Translations under genes and position numbers: made by a program
From: Tetmemena sp. SeJ-2015
Lineage: Eukaryota; Ciliophora; Spirotrichea; Sporadotrichida; Oxytrichidae
Direction of reading: 5' to 3'
Assembly: GCA_027382625.1 (NCBI GenBank)
Contig: JAJKFJ010022172.1
Span: forward strand, 1-64,000
Length of the DNA: 64,000 nucleotides
Part shown: piece by piece, positions 22,055-33,191 of the stretch
Layout of the letters: the number at the start of each line of letters is the position of its first letter
Position numbering within the stretch: position 1 is the stretch's first letter
The notes under the pieces: generated by a model
What the model was told of the DNA's origin: nothing
The model's input: only the letters and a program-made list of their open reading frames with translations
The model's database searches: none

Positions 22055-22588
22055 ATGGTAGAACCTTCAAAGAAGCTGGAAGATAATGACTTTATCCCTG
22101 AGGAGGAGGGTAAGTGGAGGGTTATATAGAGCTTCAGTTATATAAATTTGGAGTGTTAAAGGCCGATTAAATTTTAATTTCAGAGAAAATCGAGGTATCC
22201 TTGAATGCCGTTGGAAGGGCAGCCAAACTCAAGATTATGAAAATCAAAGCCAAGAAGTCATACACCTTCCAGCACATCATTAAATACGTGAGAGACTAAC
22301 TAATCAAAGGAGGAGCCTTAGGCTAGAAAGACTCACTTGTAAGTTCCCCTTATCCTTATTTGACAACTCTTTGTTGAGTTACAAGCATAAATTGGGCTAA
22401 TATGAAGCTAGTTTGCTGATATGTTTTTACTAGTTTTTGTATGTGAACTCCTAGTTTGCGCCACCTCCAAGTGAAAGACTTAGTGACTTATACGATGTAA
22501 GCAAAACTTTAATCTTAACTCATCATAGTGTTTTAACAGCAATAAGATGCTGATAGTTAACTATGCTCTCTCCGAAGCATGGGGATGA
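22055..22588 (+). CDS. ATG12: ATG12 ubiquitin-like autophagy protein
   Basis: ATG at 22055 (MVEPSKKLEDND). After removal of three GT-AG introns (about 22110-22181, 22341-22449 and 22498-22529) the protein reads KIEVSLNAVGRAAKLK, then LFLYVNSQFAPPPSERLSDLYDCF and ends NYALSEAWG with TGA at 22586-22588. The terminal Gly is the residue conjugated to ATG5, and the FAPPP..RLSDLYDCF and AWG ends are diagnostic. Length about 125 aa, within the family range. No IES is needed. ATG12-ATG5 acts as E3 for ATG8 lipidation. It converges on the receptor-kinase gene. Confidence 0.93.
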
Positions 22589-22785
22589 AAAGAGTGTCTA
22601 TGGAGATAAAGAATTGATGATCAATAAACAAAATGAAGTCGATGTATATTTTAGAAGCATTCTCTTTTCAATTTATCCTTATGTCAATGTGAATTAATTG
22701 ACGTTAATTTCTTAAAATAAACTAAATTTCAGAACTTTTGATTGTAATTATAATGAGTAAGTTATCAATTCTTAAACTAAATATT

Positions 22786-25700
22786 TCATAGAACCTCCTT
22801 CATAAATTTGATAAATCTTTCAGAGTAAATCTCAGGCTGCTAGCAAGATAAACTTAGTTATAATGTTTTTAATTACTTATTCATATTATTTAAGTTTGTT
22901 GTATGTGCATTATTCCAATGCTTGAGAGTATTCCAAGTGGTCTCTATTTTCTTAGCTGCGTTATACTGAGTGAGAAAGTCAATAACTCCCAGTCTATACT
23001 TGTACTCTCTACTGCTGCTTATAAATGCATTACTCTCAGCCTTAAACTCCTTGAAGCAACTCTTAATGAGGAAGTTATTAGCATCTCGCACAACCATCTC
23101 CTTATTTATATCTTTGCGAGAATAAATCGACCATCCATCGTTATGGCGATAAACTATTTCATTTGTGTCCTGAGGAACATGAGATGAATAGGTATTCAAA
23201 TTCTCGAACATCTAATTCTGGTTGTATTCCACATCAAAATCGTCCTAGATATTATAAGAGTAGACTTTATTGGATCTTTTAGAAAGGAAGCTTCTAGCTT
23301 TCTTATCAGCGTCATCTTCAGTAAGATTGCTTTTGTTCATAGTCTTCTTAGTTCCAAAGTCTTTCTTTATACCAGGGGTTTGAAACTGTTTCCTAGCAGT
23401 TAGAGTGTTTGGACTAGGTAGATCTCCGTCTGTCAAGCCAGGGATGTAAGGAGCATGCTTAACTGGAACTGGCGCGATCTCTACATCATCAAGCCCCACT
23501 TCCTTAAGTTGCAACTCATTGATTCCATCCTTAGTTTTAACATAGACCATAGCGGGCATGCGCTTAAGCTAGCCTGCACTCTAGTCATCGTCTTGAGTAG
23601 AGCTTCTCTTCTTAGGCAGTCTCGCTTTGATGAATAGCAAACTGTAATCCATTAAGTTATTTTGACTTAGGAAATGAGCATCTTTCTCTATTATCTGCAA
23701 AATGAGACTCTTCTTGTGGGGTCTGATATCTAGCTTGTCCCCAGTCGATAGGAAATTCAGATCTTTAAGAACTTTGAGTCCACTGCCATGCTCTACCTCC
23801 TCCTCACTTAGATTTACAACTCTATTGTGAGTTGAGCCCTTCAAGTCGTATAAATCTATATCATTATTTAAAGATACAAGCTTATCTAAAATCAGATTAT
23901 CCTCGTAATGTTGATGAAGTCTTGTCCCAGAAGATTATCCATAATGAAACAGTTCAAGTCAGCCATGTTCCCAATCTTAATCTAATACACTCCATAGTAT
24001 CGAGAGAGTAAGGTCTATGGATTCTCCTTCACATAGCTGTAGTAGTTCTCGAGTAAGTTAGTATCTAGGAGCAGCTTCTTTTCAGTCTCCTTCAGAGTTT
24101 TGAGAACGAAAGTCTTGTTATCTGAGAAGAAGAAAAAGCTGGACGACTTGCCAGAGCCTGTGAAGAAATTATGGATAGCTTGGATGTTATGAACTGGCAA
24201 GAAGGAGTTGAACAAAATGTCGTCGCTTACTCCATACTACTTTCTGATTTTGGAGAAGATATTTGGAGCGAACTCAACAATCTCTATCACATTATTTGAT
24301 GGGCCGATATCATATATGCATTGCTCGTTGTATGCCACCATGAAATCAACTAAATTAACGATGTGAGTAATTGTCTCCCCTCTTGAAGTGCTTGACTGAT
24401 GGAAGGACTTTCTGCCAGTAGGGAGAGGTTGTGTGGACGATACCCTTGGAATAGATATCTTTTTAAATACGGAGCACATACCCATGAGAATCACATTTAT
24501 CAGATGAAAACTGGTCTTAAGGACAAGAGTAGTTTGCTTTTTCAAAACATTAGGTGTGTAATTGGCTTTGAACTCCTCGTCTGTTACATATTTGTCTATT
24601 TTCCTCATAGTTTTCTTAGGTGCTTAAGAGGACTAGTGAGAATACAAATAAAGTATTGAAGTGACTGTAGTGTGAAACGCTTATCTCTTCATTGAATGTG
24701 TTGAATTTGCCTTGTTTGCTTTTAGGATCGAAGGCTCCAGTCTGTCTACTGTTCTAATTCATCAAAAATGATTCATTCTATCACTCCAGGTCAGCAACAA
24801 CAAATAACCAAACTTATTGACAGGAAGGAGCAAATTGATCTTACCTCATTTTCTGCTTACAAAAAATATATATATATTTATAATTTATAATTATTTGAGG
24901 CTTGTTTTTAGTTAGACTAACCAACAAACCAGCATATTCTGCAAAGTGGCATCTTCTCTGGAGATATAGCAAGAATGAGCACGAGCGAAGTCATTACCAG
25001 CTATTAACTTAAGATCAGACCCTAAACATTCTTTAATTCACTTATATTGCTTACAATTCTAATACTCTTGTATAAGGGTTCGTCAGCTACTTCATCGTAA
25101 GGCTTGCCTGATGCAAAATAAATGAGACTGGAGGAGGAGCGCATCACAATATAAATAATGAGAAACACCATGTACAAACTCCACTGAGTAATGAAACCTC
25201 TTATCTGGTAGCAAAGTTGTTATAATGGAATTGCTTACAGATTTCTTGATAAGGTTGGGAACTTTAAAATGAAAGTAGACGAAGTGATATAAGCAAAAGG
25301 GAAGATACAGTATCGGCCAGCAACATTATAAAATAAAATGCACCTTAAGAAGTCTCCATTAGTTTTCTCTGATACCAGAGCCACTCCGCAACTTAAAGTG
25401 CTCTATTGTTGAATTTGTTTTAACAGTATTTATAAAGAAGAGGGATATAATAGGTTTTAATCTGATAATGATTGCTAATGTTCTTACCGATAATCCGAAG
25501 CCAAATAGTAAGAAGATAGTGAGCACAAGGAGTAAGGAAGTAGCGATTGTGAGCACATGAGCAAGGATGTGGAATAATTTGATGTTTGAGGTGGGGCTGT
25601 TGACTTTCTTAAGAACCAGATAAGACATCCAGACAGTGTAATTAATTGCGCAGCTCTCAGCAAACACATTTATCACTCCAGTTATCTCACACATTAAAAT

Positions 25701-26571
25701 AATGGTTTATTTTATGATTAGGCCTTCTTTCTCTAGCTGAAGGGAGTCTTCTATGCCCTCAATTTGATACCGGTAAATGTCGCTAAGATAAAATTAGCAC
25801 TCCAGTAAAAAAGATTAGAAGCAGCCATAAGAGTATACTACTAATAGAGTACTTACTAAATGTCTTGGTTGAAGATGCCCATCTCGAGTACGTTATCAAA
25901 GCACCAGATCAAGTTGCAGAGCAATATCAGGTGGAAAAAGTAGCGGAAATTTTTCCTAAACAATAATGTTAAACCAAAGCTTTTGCTATCAGAAAACTCA
26001 ATATGAAAAAAGTCAAATATTAGGATCATAGATATATCTGCCCATTCTTACTAGGTTTCTTTCCTGCGCACGATCAATACAATATGTGTTAATAGAATTT
26101 TTAGATCTAGATAATCATGACAATGATTCCTGCAAATATATTGAGAGGACCAAGGCCAAAAATTAACTTTAAATTTTATTAAATAATGACTCTCTCAACA
26201 ATTGAGTATGTAATGACATAGTCAGAATTGTAGCTGTCGGGATGCCCTCCAGATTATTGAGAATCATTTGTTTGGCTATCATTCTAGTTCAATTATCTAG
26301 CCTAAGAGCTTCGAACTAGTTGCTCTATCTCTTGTGAGCTAAATTTATCTTTGAGTTCTTAACTAGCCTTTAATAGAGTGGTTTATAATGTTGTATTCAG
26401 CATTTACTCTTTATCAAAATCTTAATTGAAGCTTTATAGGGTGGAGTTGCTATCAAGAAAGTCATAAAATTGCTCTGGAATTCCTGTTTGTGAATAAATA
26501 GAGGTTAGATTCTGGTTTGAGTAAGATGAGCTCAGATTTATAATCTATTGCATGATTTACTACAGATCCAT
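22786..26571 (-). CDS. Seven-helix-type receptor fused to phosphatidylinositol phosphate kinase
   Basis: ATG at 26571 (MDLQQIMQQIINLSSS) opens an Asn/Ser/Gln-rich probably extracellular region with several N-glycosylation sites, followed from about 26180 to 25330 by multiple hydrophobic helices (LIFGLGPLNIFAGIIVMII, FHLILLCNLIWCF, ALNYTVWMSYLVL-like, VLTIATSLLLVLTIFLLF). The C-terminal half is a PIP kinase domain: SSFFFFSDNKTFVLKTLKE with the ATP-site Lys, TLLSRYYGVYQIKIG, the catalytic motif DLKGSTHNR, a second block YRLGVIDFLTQYNAAKKIE, and the end PEIYSERFIKFMKEVL. Stop TGA at 22786. This is the GPCR-PIPK (RpkA) architecture known in Dictyostelium, oomycetes and ciliates, coupling membrane sensing to PI(4,5)P2 production. 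The helix count is not exact because introns and IESs (one at 26072-26109) interrupt this part. Confidence 0.85.
26072..26109. other. IES, 38 bp, pointer GAT (ATC on coding strand)
   Basis: GAT at 26072-26074 and 26110-26112 in the receptor-kinase gene. Excision joins the end of the first helix to the loop, VMIIVRRKETQQEW; unexcised the frame meets a TGA. Confidence 0.8.
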
Positions 26572-26666
26572 TAATTTGCTATTATTTTATCAACATTAAA
26601 TTCAATTAAGCCTCAACTTATTTATTCTCATTCAATTTATGTAATTAAAATACTTGCTAATTCAAA

Positions 26667-27979
26667 ATGAAAAGATAAAAGAAAATCCTGTGGCAAATTC
26701 TATTTTTAAGTAAAATTCTTTGCTTCTTAAAGTATTTTTAGGTTACGTCTTTATATTAGTTTCATGCAGCTAGGAAATCATAAGATCAGAGTTTGATAGT
26801 TAAGATTCAAGATAGCTAGCTTTTACTACAAAGTATCTCACATCTGATTGTCAAATGGGATGCTATAATTAGTCTGATACCACTCCAGCCTACTACTGTG
26901 AGAATCCACTTAAGGTTGGGTATTGCTGTCCAACTGGGTCTACTTCGACAGGATGTGTCCAAAATGCAACTGCTAGCATTTACTGTAGCAACTAAGCTGC
27001 CACCATAAATGCAAAATGGCTCTATTGCGTAACTTTTGAGTCTGCCTGCTAAACTACTCAACCCTATTTAAATGCAACAAACTACAATCAAACAATCTCT
27101 TCGACTACAATAAGAGATAATGGATTCACATGCTGGTGGCAAATTGGCGCGGACAGTACTTAGTGGATTCCTGCCCAGACCACAATTTTTGTCTATCTTG
27201 ACTACCTTAGCAAATGTTACTGCTTATATTGGAACAGGTGCTAGTAGACAAACTATAACCAGTTTTCCTGCAACTACTACAGTCAGAGCTTACTCTTTCA
27301 ATGCAAGTTAGAATGTCTATCTCGCTGTAATTGGAAATTCTGGTGCTGTTGCCTCTAGTTTTTCAATGAATTACATGCTTTAAGGGAGCAGAGTTCAAGA
27401 GGATTATATTTTATAATACTTTAATATATATTTGTCTTTCTAGAATTCATTCTGGCCGATGGGGATTGGCATTATTATGGGTGCTATTGGCTTTGTGGGA
27501 ATAATAGTAGGAGTTATTACCTATTTCAGTTTCAGATCAAGCGGCAACCCTCTTGGCAAGACAGTTGCCAAAAAACCAAAGTTGGTTTCTTAAGAAGACC
27601 AAGATGCTTATTTTAAATTTACCTTTTTTATTGGAGGAGATAAGCTGAGCTTTAGAAACAGAGACAGCAATAGTAGTAGCAATAGCAAGAAAATGATTAC
27701 GGAGATGATGATTATGACGATGAGGAACAGCAAGAGGAAGAAGGATAAGAGGAGGAGGAAAAAGTTTAAGATTACACTGATTAGGAGTAGCCAGAGGAGA
27801 CAGAGGAATATCAAGACTAGGATGAATAGCAGTAATAGTAATAGAGGAAGAAGCCAACTGGTAGAAATTACGAAGGCTATAATGCTGGAAGCTCAGACCC
27901 TTACGATCTGCAAAGAAATGGAACGCTAAAGAATGCTTATTATCATAATTAGCAGATTCTTAGTAGCTTAAGAGTTTGA
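26667..27979 (+). CDS. Cys-rich type I membrane protein with acidic Gln-rich tail (family member 1)
   Basis: ATG at 26667 starts a basic, hydrophobic signal sequence (MKRQKKILWQILFLSKIL). The ectodomain has CQMGCYNQ, YYCENPLKVGYCCP and CVQN...YCSN cysteine spacing, many N-x-S/T sites, then one transmembrane helix (GIGIIMGAIGFVGIIVGVI) near 27470-27530 and a strongly acidic Glu/Gln tail ending at TGA 27977-27979. Function unknown; it resembles the genes at 44019-45560, 45656-46346 and 57695 onward. Frame switches near 26810, 27190 and 27400-27430 imply IESs or introns not resolved here. Divergent from the receptor-kinase gene, about 95 bp between the starts. Confidence 0.6.
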
Positions 27980-28091
27980 ATATATTCATTAGACTGATTT
28001 TTATAAACGCTTTAAGTTCTTCTTCTTTATAGAATTAAAGAAAAACTGATCGACTTGATAATTGATTTTTGTTTTCAAATAATCTGTAATT

Positions 28092-29120
28092 ATGGGAAAT
28101 TGCTGCGTTGAGAGAGACAGGAAGCCACCATCTGAGAAGGAGATCATAATAGAAAAAAAGGTCATAGTCAATAGGACTTACATTTACAGTTTCAATCACA
28201 TCAAAAATCCTGACTACAAAGAACCCCCATAAAAGCCACAAAAATGCTTTGAAAGCATAAAATTTTGATATATAGTTTAACAGGATGTAAACAAGGTAAG
28301 TGTGAACTGAAATTTTTGGATGTTAAAACTTATCTAATGAGTAGACTCAAATAACAGAAAACAACTAGACATCTTAGCCAGAAGATAATAGAGAATCCCC
28401 TCTCGATTTCAGAGATCCCGAACCTGAGGAAGAGGAAAAGTTCTTGCCTCCTTATCTAGAGCCTGAAGACTTTACTGCTTAGGCTGAGGAGGCTGAAGAA
28501 GAGATCAAAGAGGCTGGAAATTAGGAATATGATGATGAAGATGTGAACTTTGATGATGATGACGATTCCACAGTTGCCACATCAGTTGGAAAGTAAGTCA
28601 TTTCTCACTATATTTGAATTCTTTTTTTAAAAAAAATCATAAGACTGAACTAACTCATAATTGATAGATATGTTCCAGTCAAAGGTGATCTAATCGACGC
28701 TTATGTGGCAGAAATCCAAAATAACAATAAGTTTGCTATGCCTGTTATCAGAATAAGTCCTGGCAAGTATCTTCTCGGTACTGAAAGCAAAATGCTGATG
28801 ATTAAGGGAGAGGTTTGTATGGTAAGAGTAGGTGGAGGCTTTGTCAGTTTGCAAGAGTATATTGAAAGATACTAAGAACTCCGAAGTTGAAAAACTCAAG
28901 AGTAAACTTTTTTTACCTTCTATTTTTATCAAAGAGGTTGATGATTTAGTCAAAGAAACGCTACAACCAGGTGCTCTGCGATTTACTGACTTAGTACAAG
29001 GCTGATGAATCCACTATTCTTAGATATAAGAAGCTCTATTTCTTACCTCTTCCAGAGCTTCCTACAGGATGGGGATCTGGATCAAGAAGCAGAGGAGCAT
29101 CGTATAAGTACGTTCAATGA
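28092..29120 (+). CDS. MGNCC N-myristoylation-type protein with GAR/GAS2-like domain
   Basis: ATG at 28092 gives MGNCCVERDRKPPSEKE: Gly2 followed by Cys4-Cys5 is a myristoylation plus palmitoylation signal, so plasma-membrane or ciliary-membrane attachment is likely. After introns (one begins at about 28294) comes an acidic region (EDPLDF-like, many Glu) and a GAR/GAS2-like block YLLGTESKM...CMVRVGGGFVSLQEYIERY around 28760-28870; GAR domains bind microtubules. The end reads YKKLYFLPLPELPTGWGSGS to TGA 29118-29120. It is adjacent to, and the same orientation as, a larger relative at 29292. A frame switch near 28870-29000 is not resolved. Confidence 0.6.
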
Positions 29121-29291
29121 AAGTTGTGGGGGCAAGTCGATTGACAATAGATATAAAAAAGTCTGAAATTAAAAAGCCTCTTATGTGTGGAAAGTATGCT
29201 TTATTTTATAATCCAATCTTCCTAATCTGTGCTAATATGTCTACTTAAAGTGCTTAATGCATTAGAATAAAAAGTTAAGCGGAATATAATT

Positions 29292-31845
29292 ATGGGCAAC
29301 TGCTGCACGAAGGTAACTACTAACACGAGGATCGACCTCACTTCCAAGGTAGGTTGTCCTTTATGTTGTAACCTCCATCTCAATAATTCCTAACCCATTC
29401 TCACTGAATCTGACCCTATTGACTCATAGCGGAACGGACAGCCGCACAAACGATCTATCGTCACCAAGCCAGACATACTAAATGAGATGGACTACTACTT
29501 GAATGAAGAGAGCAAAGCAAAGAAGAGTCAAAACCATAAATAGCTATCCACAGAACCAGACTAGAAAATTGAGTACTGCCGCCATCATCAACCCAAGAGC
29601 AAAAATGATATCAAATTCTAAAACTATAATGATGAAAGCTATGATCGAAGAGACTTTTTCATAAAGCTTTTATTGTGCATCAAAATTGTGTATATTTAGA
29701 CTAGACATTCGAAGATAATGATTTTGAGTCTGTGAATCTTACAAAAAGAGAGGCCTAGTTTGGTACCTTTTAAACTGATGACTGCAGTTTGATCACGGGC
29801 GGAGGCTTGACCAAAGGGATGACAAATAGACTTATTTTCCAAGGCAATAACAACGACACTTCTCAAAACAGTATCACAAATGTTCTGTTCTAGCAGTCAG
29901 CTATTAAAACACTACCAGTTTTGTAAACTGAGAACAACTAGAACAGCATTTTAAACCAAGAGAGCACGAGATCGCAAGTTACTCCTAGAGGGAACAATGA
30001 TCACTCTCAAATTTTTTCCCCAGAAAAAGAACAGCCCTACCAAATAGTTAACTAATTTATGTCGCAGTCGAATCCTGATTCTACATCTAGAATAGAAGAA
30101 TAAAACATAATACTGAGCCAAATGAATTCGAAGGAGAGAGAAAAAATTTAAACCTTAAAACAGACGAATCTGAGATAATTCAGAACATCAGTAGGTAGGG
30201 ATAAATCGAAAATTACTAAATAGAAGATGACATCATTGAGAAAATCCAGAAAACAGCTTATTCGCCAAACCTAATAAAAAGAGATTCATCTTTTAGTGAA
30301 ATACAAAGACTTGACTAATAGCTCTTCATTTAAATTTTTAGATCGAAGATGAGATAGACTCAGAGTCTTCTTCTGAAAAGCTAAATGCCAATAGCAATAA
30401 ATCTGCTTCATTGATTTAACCTTTAAACCTTTCTCAGCATCTTAAGAGTTAAAAAGGACTTTCATCTTTAAATTCGGGATCTTTAAACCATAATTCTCAA
30501 AGATCAAATAGCAGATCTCAAAGTTAACAAAACTCACAAATATCCTCCTACAGAAGTAATAACTAACCTGAATAAACTCATTCGAAAGAAAACCGGCCTT
30601 AGCTTGGCGAGGAAGCTTTTTAAGAGGATACTCCTAATAAAGCTTCACTCCTTTAGCAGTAAAGTCTGACTCCTTAGAATACTCAAGATTTCTTGTATGA
30701 AATGCAAGAATAAGATAGATTGTTTGAACTTAGGTTATCTTAGGTAAGAAGCGCTAAAAATAGTCTCAGAAAATCTCAGGCCAAACCTAAGTCACTAAGA
30801 AGCAGCAGAGAACTCGGCTAAGACTTCGAGCAAATAACTCAAGAAGAGATTGACTAGATGAGAGAAATGTCAAGGTCTATTAGATAAACTTAGAGTATGT
30901 TAGAGTAGCAAGAAATCAATGAAAATATGGGACAAGAAGATGAAGAAAATTAGAGTAGTGAAGAAGAACAAAAGGCAGTAGGATTAAAATAGTGAAAATG
31001 AAGACGAAGAATAAAGTGACGATCAAAGTGACCAGAGTCACAACATTTTCGGAGGCCTGAAAAGTAATCACAGCTACTCTTAAGAGGATTAGGATGGGGA
31101 TGATCTGAATTAAAGCCAGAGCAGTGCTTCCCCTAAAGTAATTTAAAAAGCTATAGGGAGCTAGGATAATTCATTTTTGGGCTAAACTCTCACATCAGCA
31201 AAGAAGCCATTAACGAGGAAAACTAGTCAAAACTTTACCATTTCACCAGAGTCGTATCTGAAGTTAACTCATCATTCTTCGAGAAATAGTAACTAATTGA
31301 AAAGGATGAACACTTCAACTCTCTAACTTTTCCCCATGAAAATGACAACTCCCATGAAGAAGGGAGGTTAAACTACCCGCAATTCTGTCTCAGCTTTTCA
31401 GAACCAGAGATCTTCTCTTTCTTAAAAAGGAGACGTTACTTCAAGAGTTTCAAGTAGAAGAGGTAGCGATGTTAGTGACCTCTCTCTTAATTTTCAATAG
31501 GACCCATTTGCTAAAAACTTTAACTACAAGGCTTAAGTTGAGACCGACAAAATAGATAAGATGCTTGAGGAGTTTTTGAAATCACATAAGGTTAGAGTGC
31601 CTATAACCTTTTTGGATGAGAGTAGGTATTTGTTCGGAACTAAAGTAATTAATGCCTAAATCATTAATGGAGTTCTGATGGTTAGAGTGGGTGGAGGCTT
31701 TATGGAATTAGGTGAATATGTAGAGAAGCATAGTGGTAAGTAAATTTTCAAATTGAGAGCTATAATGGCAAATGAAAGAGGAATTAAACTCAAGAAGGTA
31801 ACTGATTAGCTTGTTGAGAAATATAAAGTAAAGAAATTCACATGA
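29292..31845 (+). CDS. Long MGNCC-type protein with C-terminal GAR/GAS2-like domain
   Basis: ATG at 29292 (MGNCCTKVTTNTRIDLTSK) with an intron directly after this exon. The middle is about 600 residues of Ser/Gln/Asn-rich, mostly disordered sequence with acidic clusters (30940-31010). The C-terminus (31540-31840) is the clearest GAR-like copy here: RVPITFLDESRYLFGTK, then GVLMVRVGGGFMELGEYVEKH, ending KVKKFT at TGA 31843-31845. A tandem paralogue of the gene at 28092 by its MGNCC start and GAR-like end. Likely a membrane-tethered microtubule- or cytoskeleton-linking protein; this is inference. Several introns/IESs (near 29640-29710, 30330, 31000) shift the frame. Confidence 0.6.
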
Positions 31846-31990
31846 TTAAAAGTAAGGTACTATATATATTTTATGAAGGACTATGAAGAGTAGGAATTTA
31901 ATAACTTATTATAATTTTAATATTTGACTTTAATGTTCGAGGATCTATCCTTAAAATTTCCTTTTGAATGTAATGCAACTATTAATCATT

Positions 31991-32897
31991 TCACTCTATT
32001 ATAGTATTCGCTGAATTACTCAATTAGAAGTGGCCAAGCTCCATCATCCACCCAATTTGCAAAATCTCCTCTTGTTTGCTCAACGAGTTCAAGCAGCATC
32101 ATCCAGTCATCCTTCTTCACAACTTTAAGGTCTTTCTTCTCCGTGACTAAGAATTCAATGAATTAGGGAAGGAACCTGCATCTCTCACCTAGTAGCAGCT
32201 GCCATAAGGCTACTGCAGTCTCAATCGCTACATTCTTGAAGCCTTGATCACGTGAAAAATCGAAGATGAACTTATAGATCTCCTTGAACTTTGCTGGATC
32301 TTTTAATTCTTGGGTTAAGTTTGGTATCTTCTTTTTTAGAGCTTCGAGGGAATCGCATTGCAACTTGGTCAAGCCAGATACAAACTCCTACTAGGTATAC
32401 ACTCCCATAGTTTAAGCACCCATGTAATAACTTATCACCAGAGTCACAGGATCAGCAGCTGCATCAACTCCGAGATTTTCATAGAAGGCTGCGATTCCGT
32501 CACCCTCCATAAATCCAGTTTAAGCATCTTTGTAACGATTAAAGATGGTTACTATATTTTAAGCGTTGAATTTGGAAGAAGAAGCAGGATGCTGGCCGTA
32601 TCCTTTGGTGAAATATTCATCAGTTGCTGCATTTAGATCCCTACAAGATAAGAATTACAATCTGAAATGGGCATGTTTTAATCTTTGTTGGAGATAATTC
32701 TCGAAATTCAAAAGATAATTGATGTGATAAATCTCTTTACTAACCAGTTATGCTTTTTAAGGAGATCTGTGAGTAGCTTATCGTTAGTCTTGCAACCAAC
32801 GATTTGCTGTAGATCAGTTAGTTTTTTCTTTTAGGTAGCTGCGCTGCTTGACCACTATAGAACAATTTATGAGAAAAGAAGATTCAAAGTTTACCAT
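31991..32897 (-). CDS. DCUN1D: DCN1/DCUN1D-like cullin neddylation co-factor
   Basis: N-terminal UBA-like segment (LTDLQQIVGCKTNDKLLTDLL, then AATDEYF), then the potentiating-neddylation domain with FNRYKDAQTGFMEGDGIAAFYENLGVD split by no frame change, and the diagnostic end DDWMMLLELVEQTRGDFANW plus DDGAWPLLIEQFSEYY, TGA at 31991. DCN1 binds cullins and promotes NEDD8 transfer. The start codon ATG at 32897 is followed at once by a GT-AG intron of about 43 nt (GTAAAC...TATAG), and a second insertion of about 100 nt lies between HNW and DLNAAT; it can be read as a GT-AG intron or as an IES with a GG repeat. Confidence 0.9.
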
Positions 32898-33130
32898 ACT
32901 GACAATAAGAGGAAAGTAATTCTGATATTAATTTATATTATACAATGCAATTTAATTAAATAGGTTTAATGGTTAAATTATATTGAGGGAATTAACATTT
33001 ATTTCTTTGAATACCAATTAATTTTAAGATGAGCTTGCTTTATAATTTTAAACTATAAATACAAAATTCTTCAGAATCTTAGGAAAATTATTCTATTCTC
33101 CAATTAATTTGCTGTTATATTTGATTATTA

Positions 33131-33157
33131 ATTGAAAGCGATAAATATGGAGAGCTA
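33131..33157 (+). promoter_or_regulatory. Upstream element ATTGAAAGCGAT ... GAGCTA, copy 1
   Basis: ATTGAAAGCGAT at 33131-33142 and GAGCTAATA from 33152, about 60 bp before the UTP7/WDR46 ATG. The same pair in the same order precedes the pseudokinase at 36381. Role unknown; position suits a promoter or leader element. Confidence 0.4.
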
Positions 33158-33191
33158 ATAAATAATAGAAAATATATACAGTCTAAACATA

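Noticed and set aside
27608..27857. Hydrophobic minus-strand frames rich in Leu/Ile
   Set aside because: They are the complement of the Glu/Gln-rich acidic tail of the plus-strand membrane protein.
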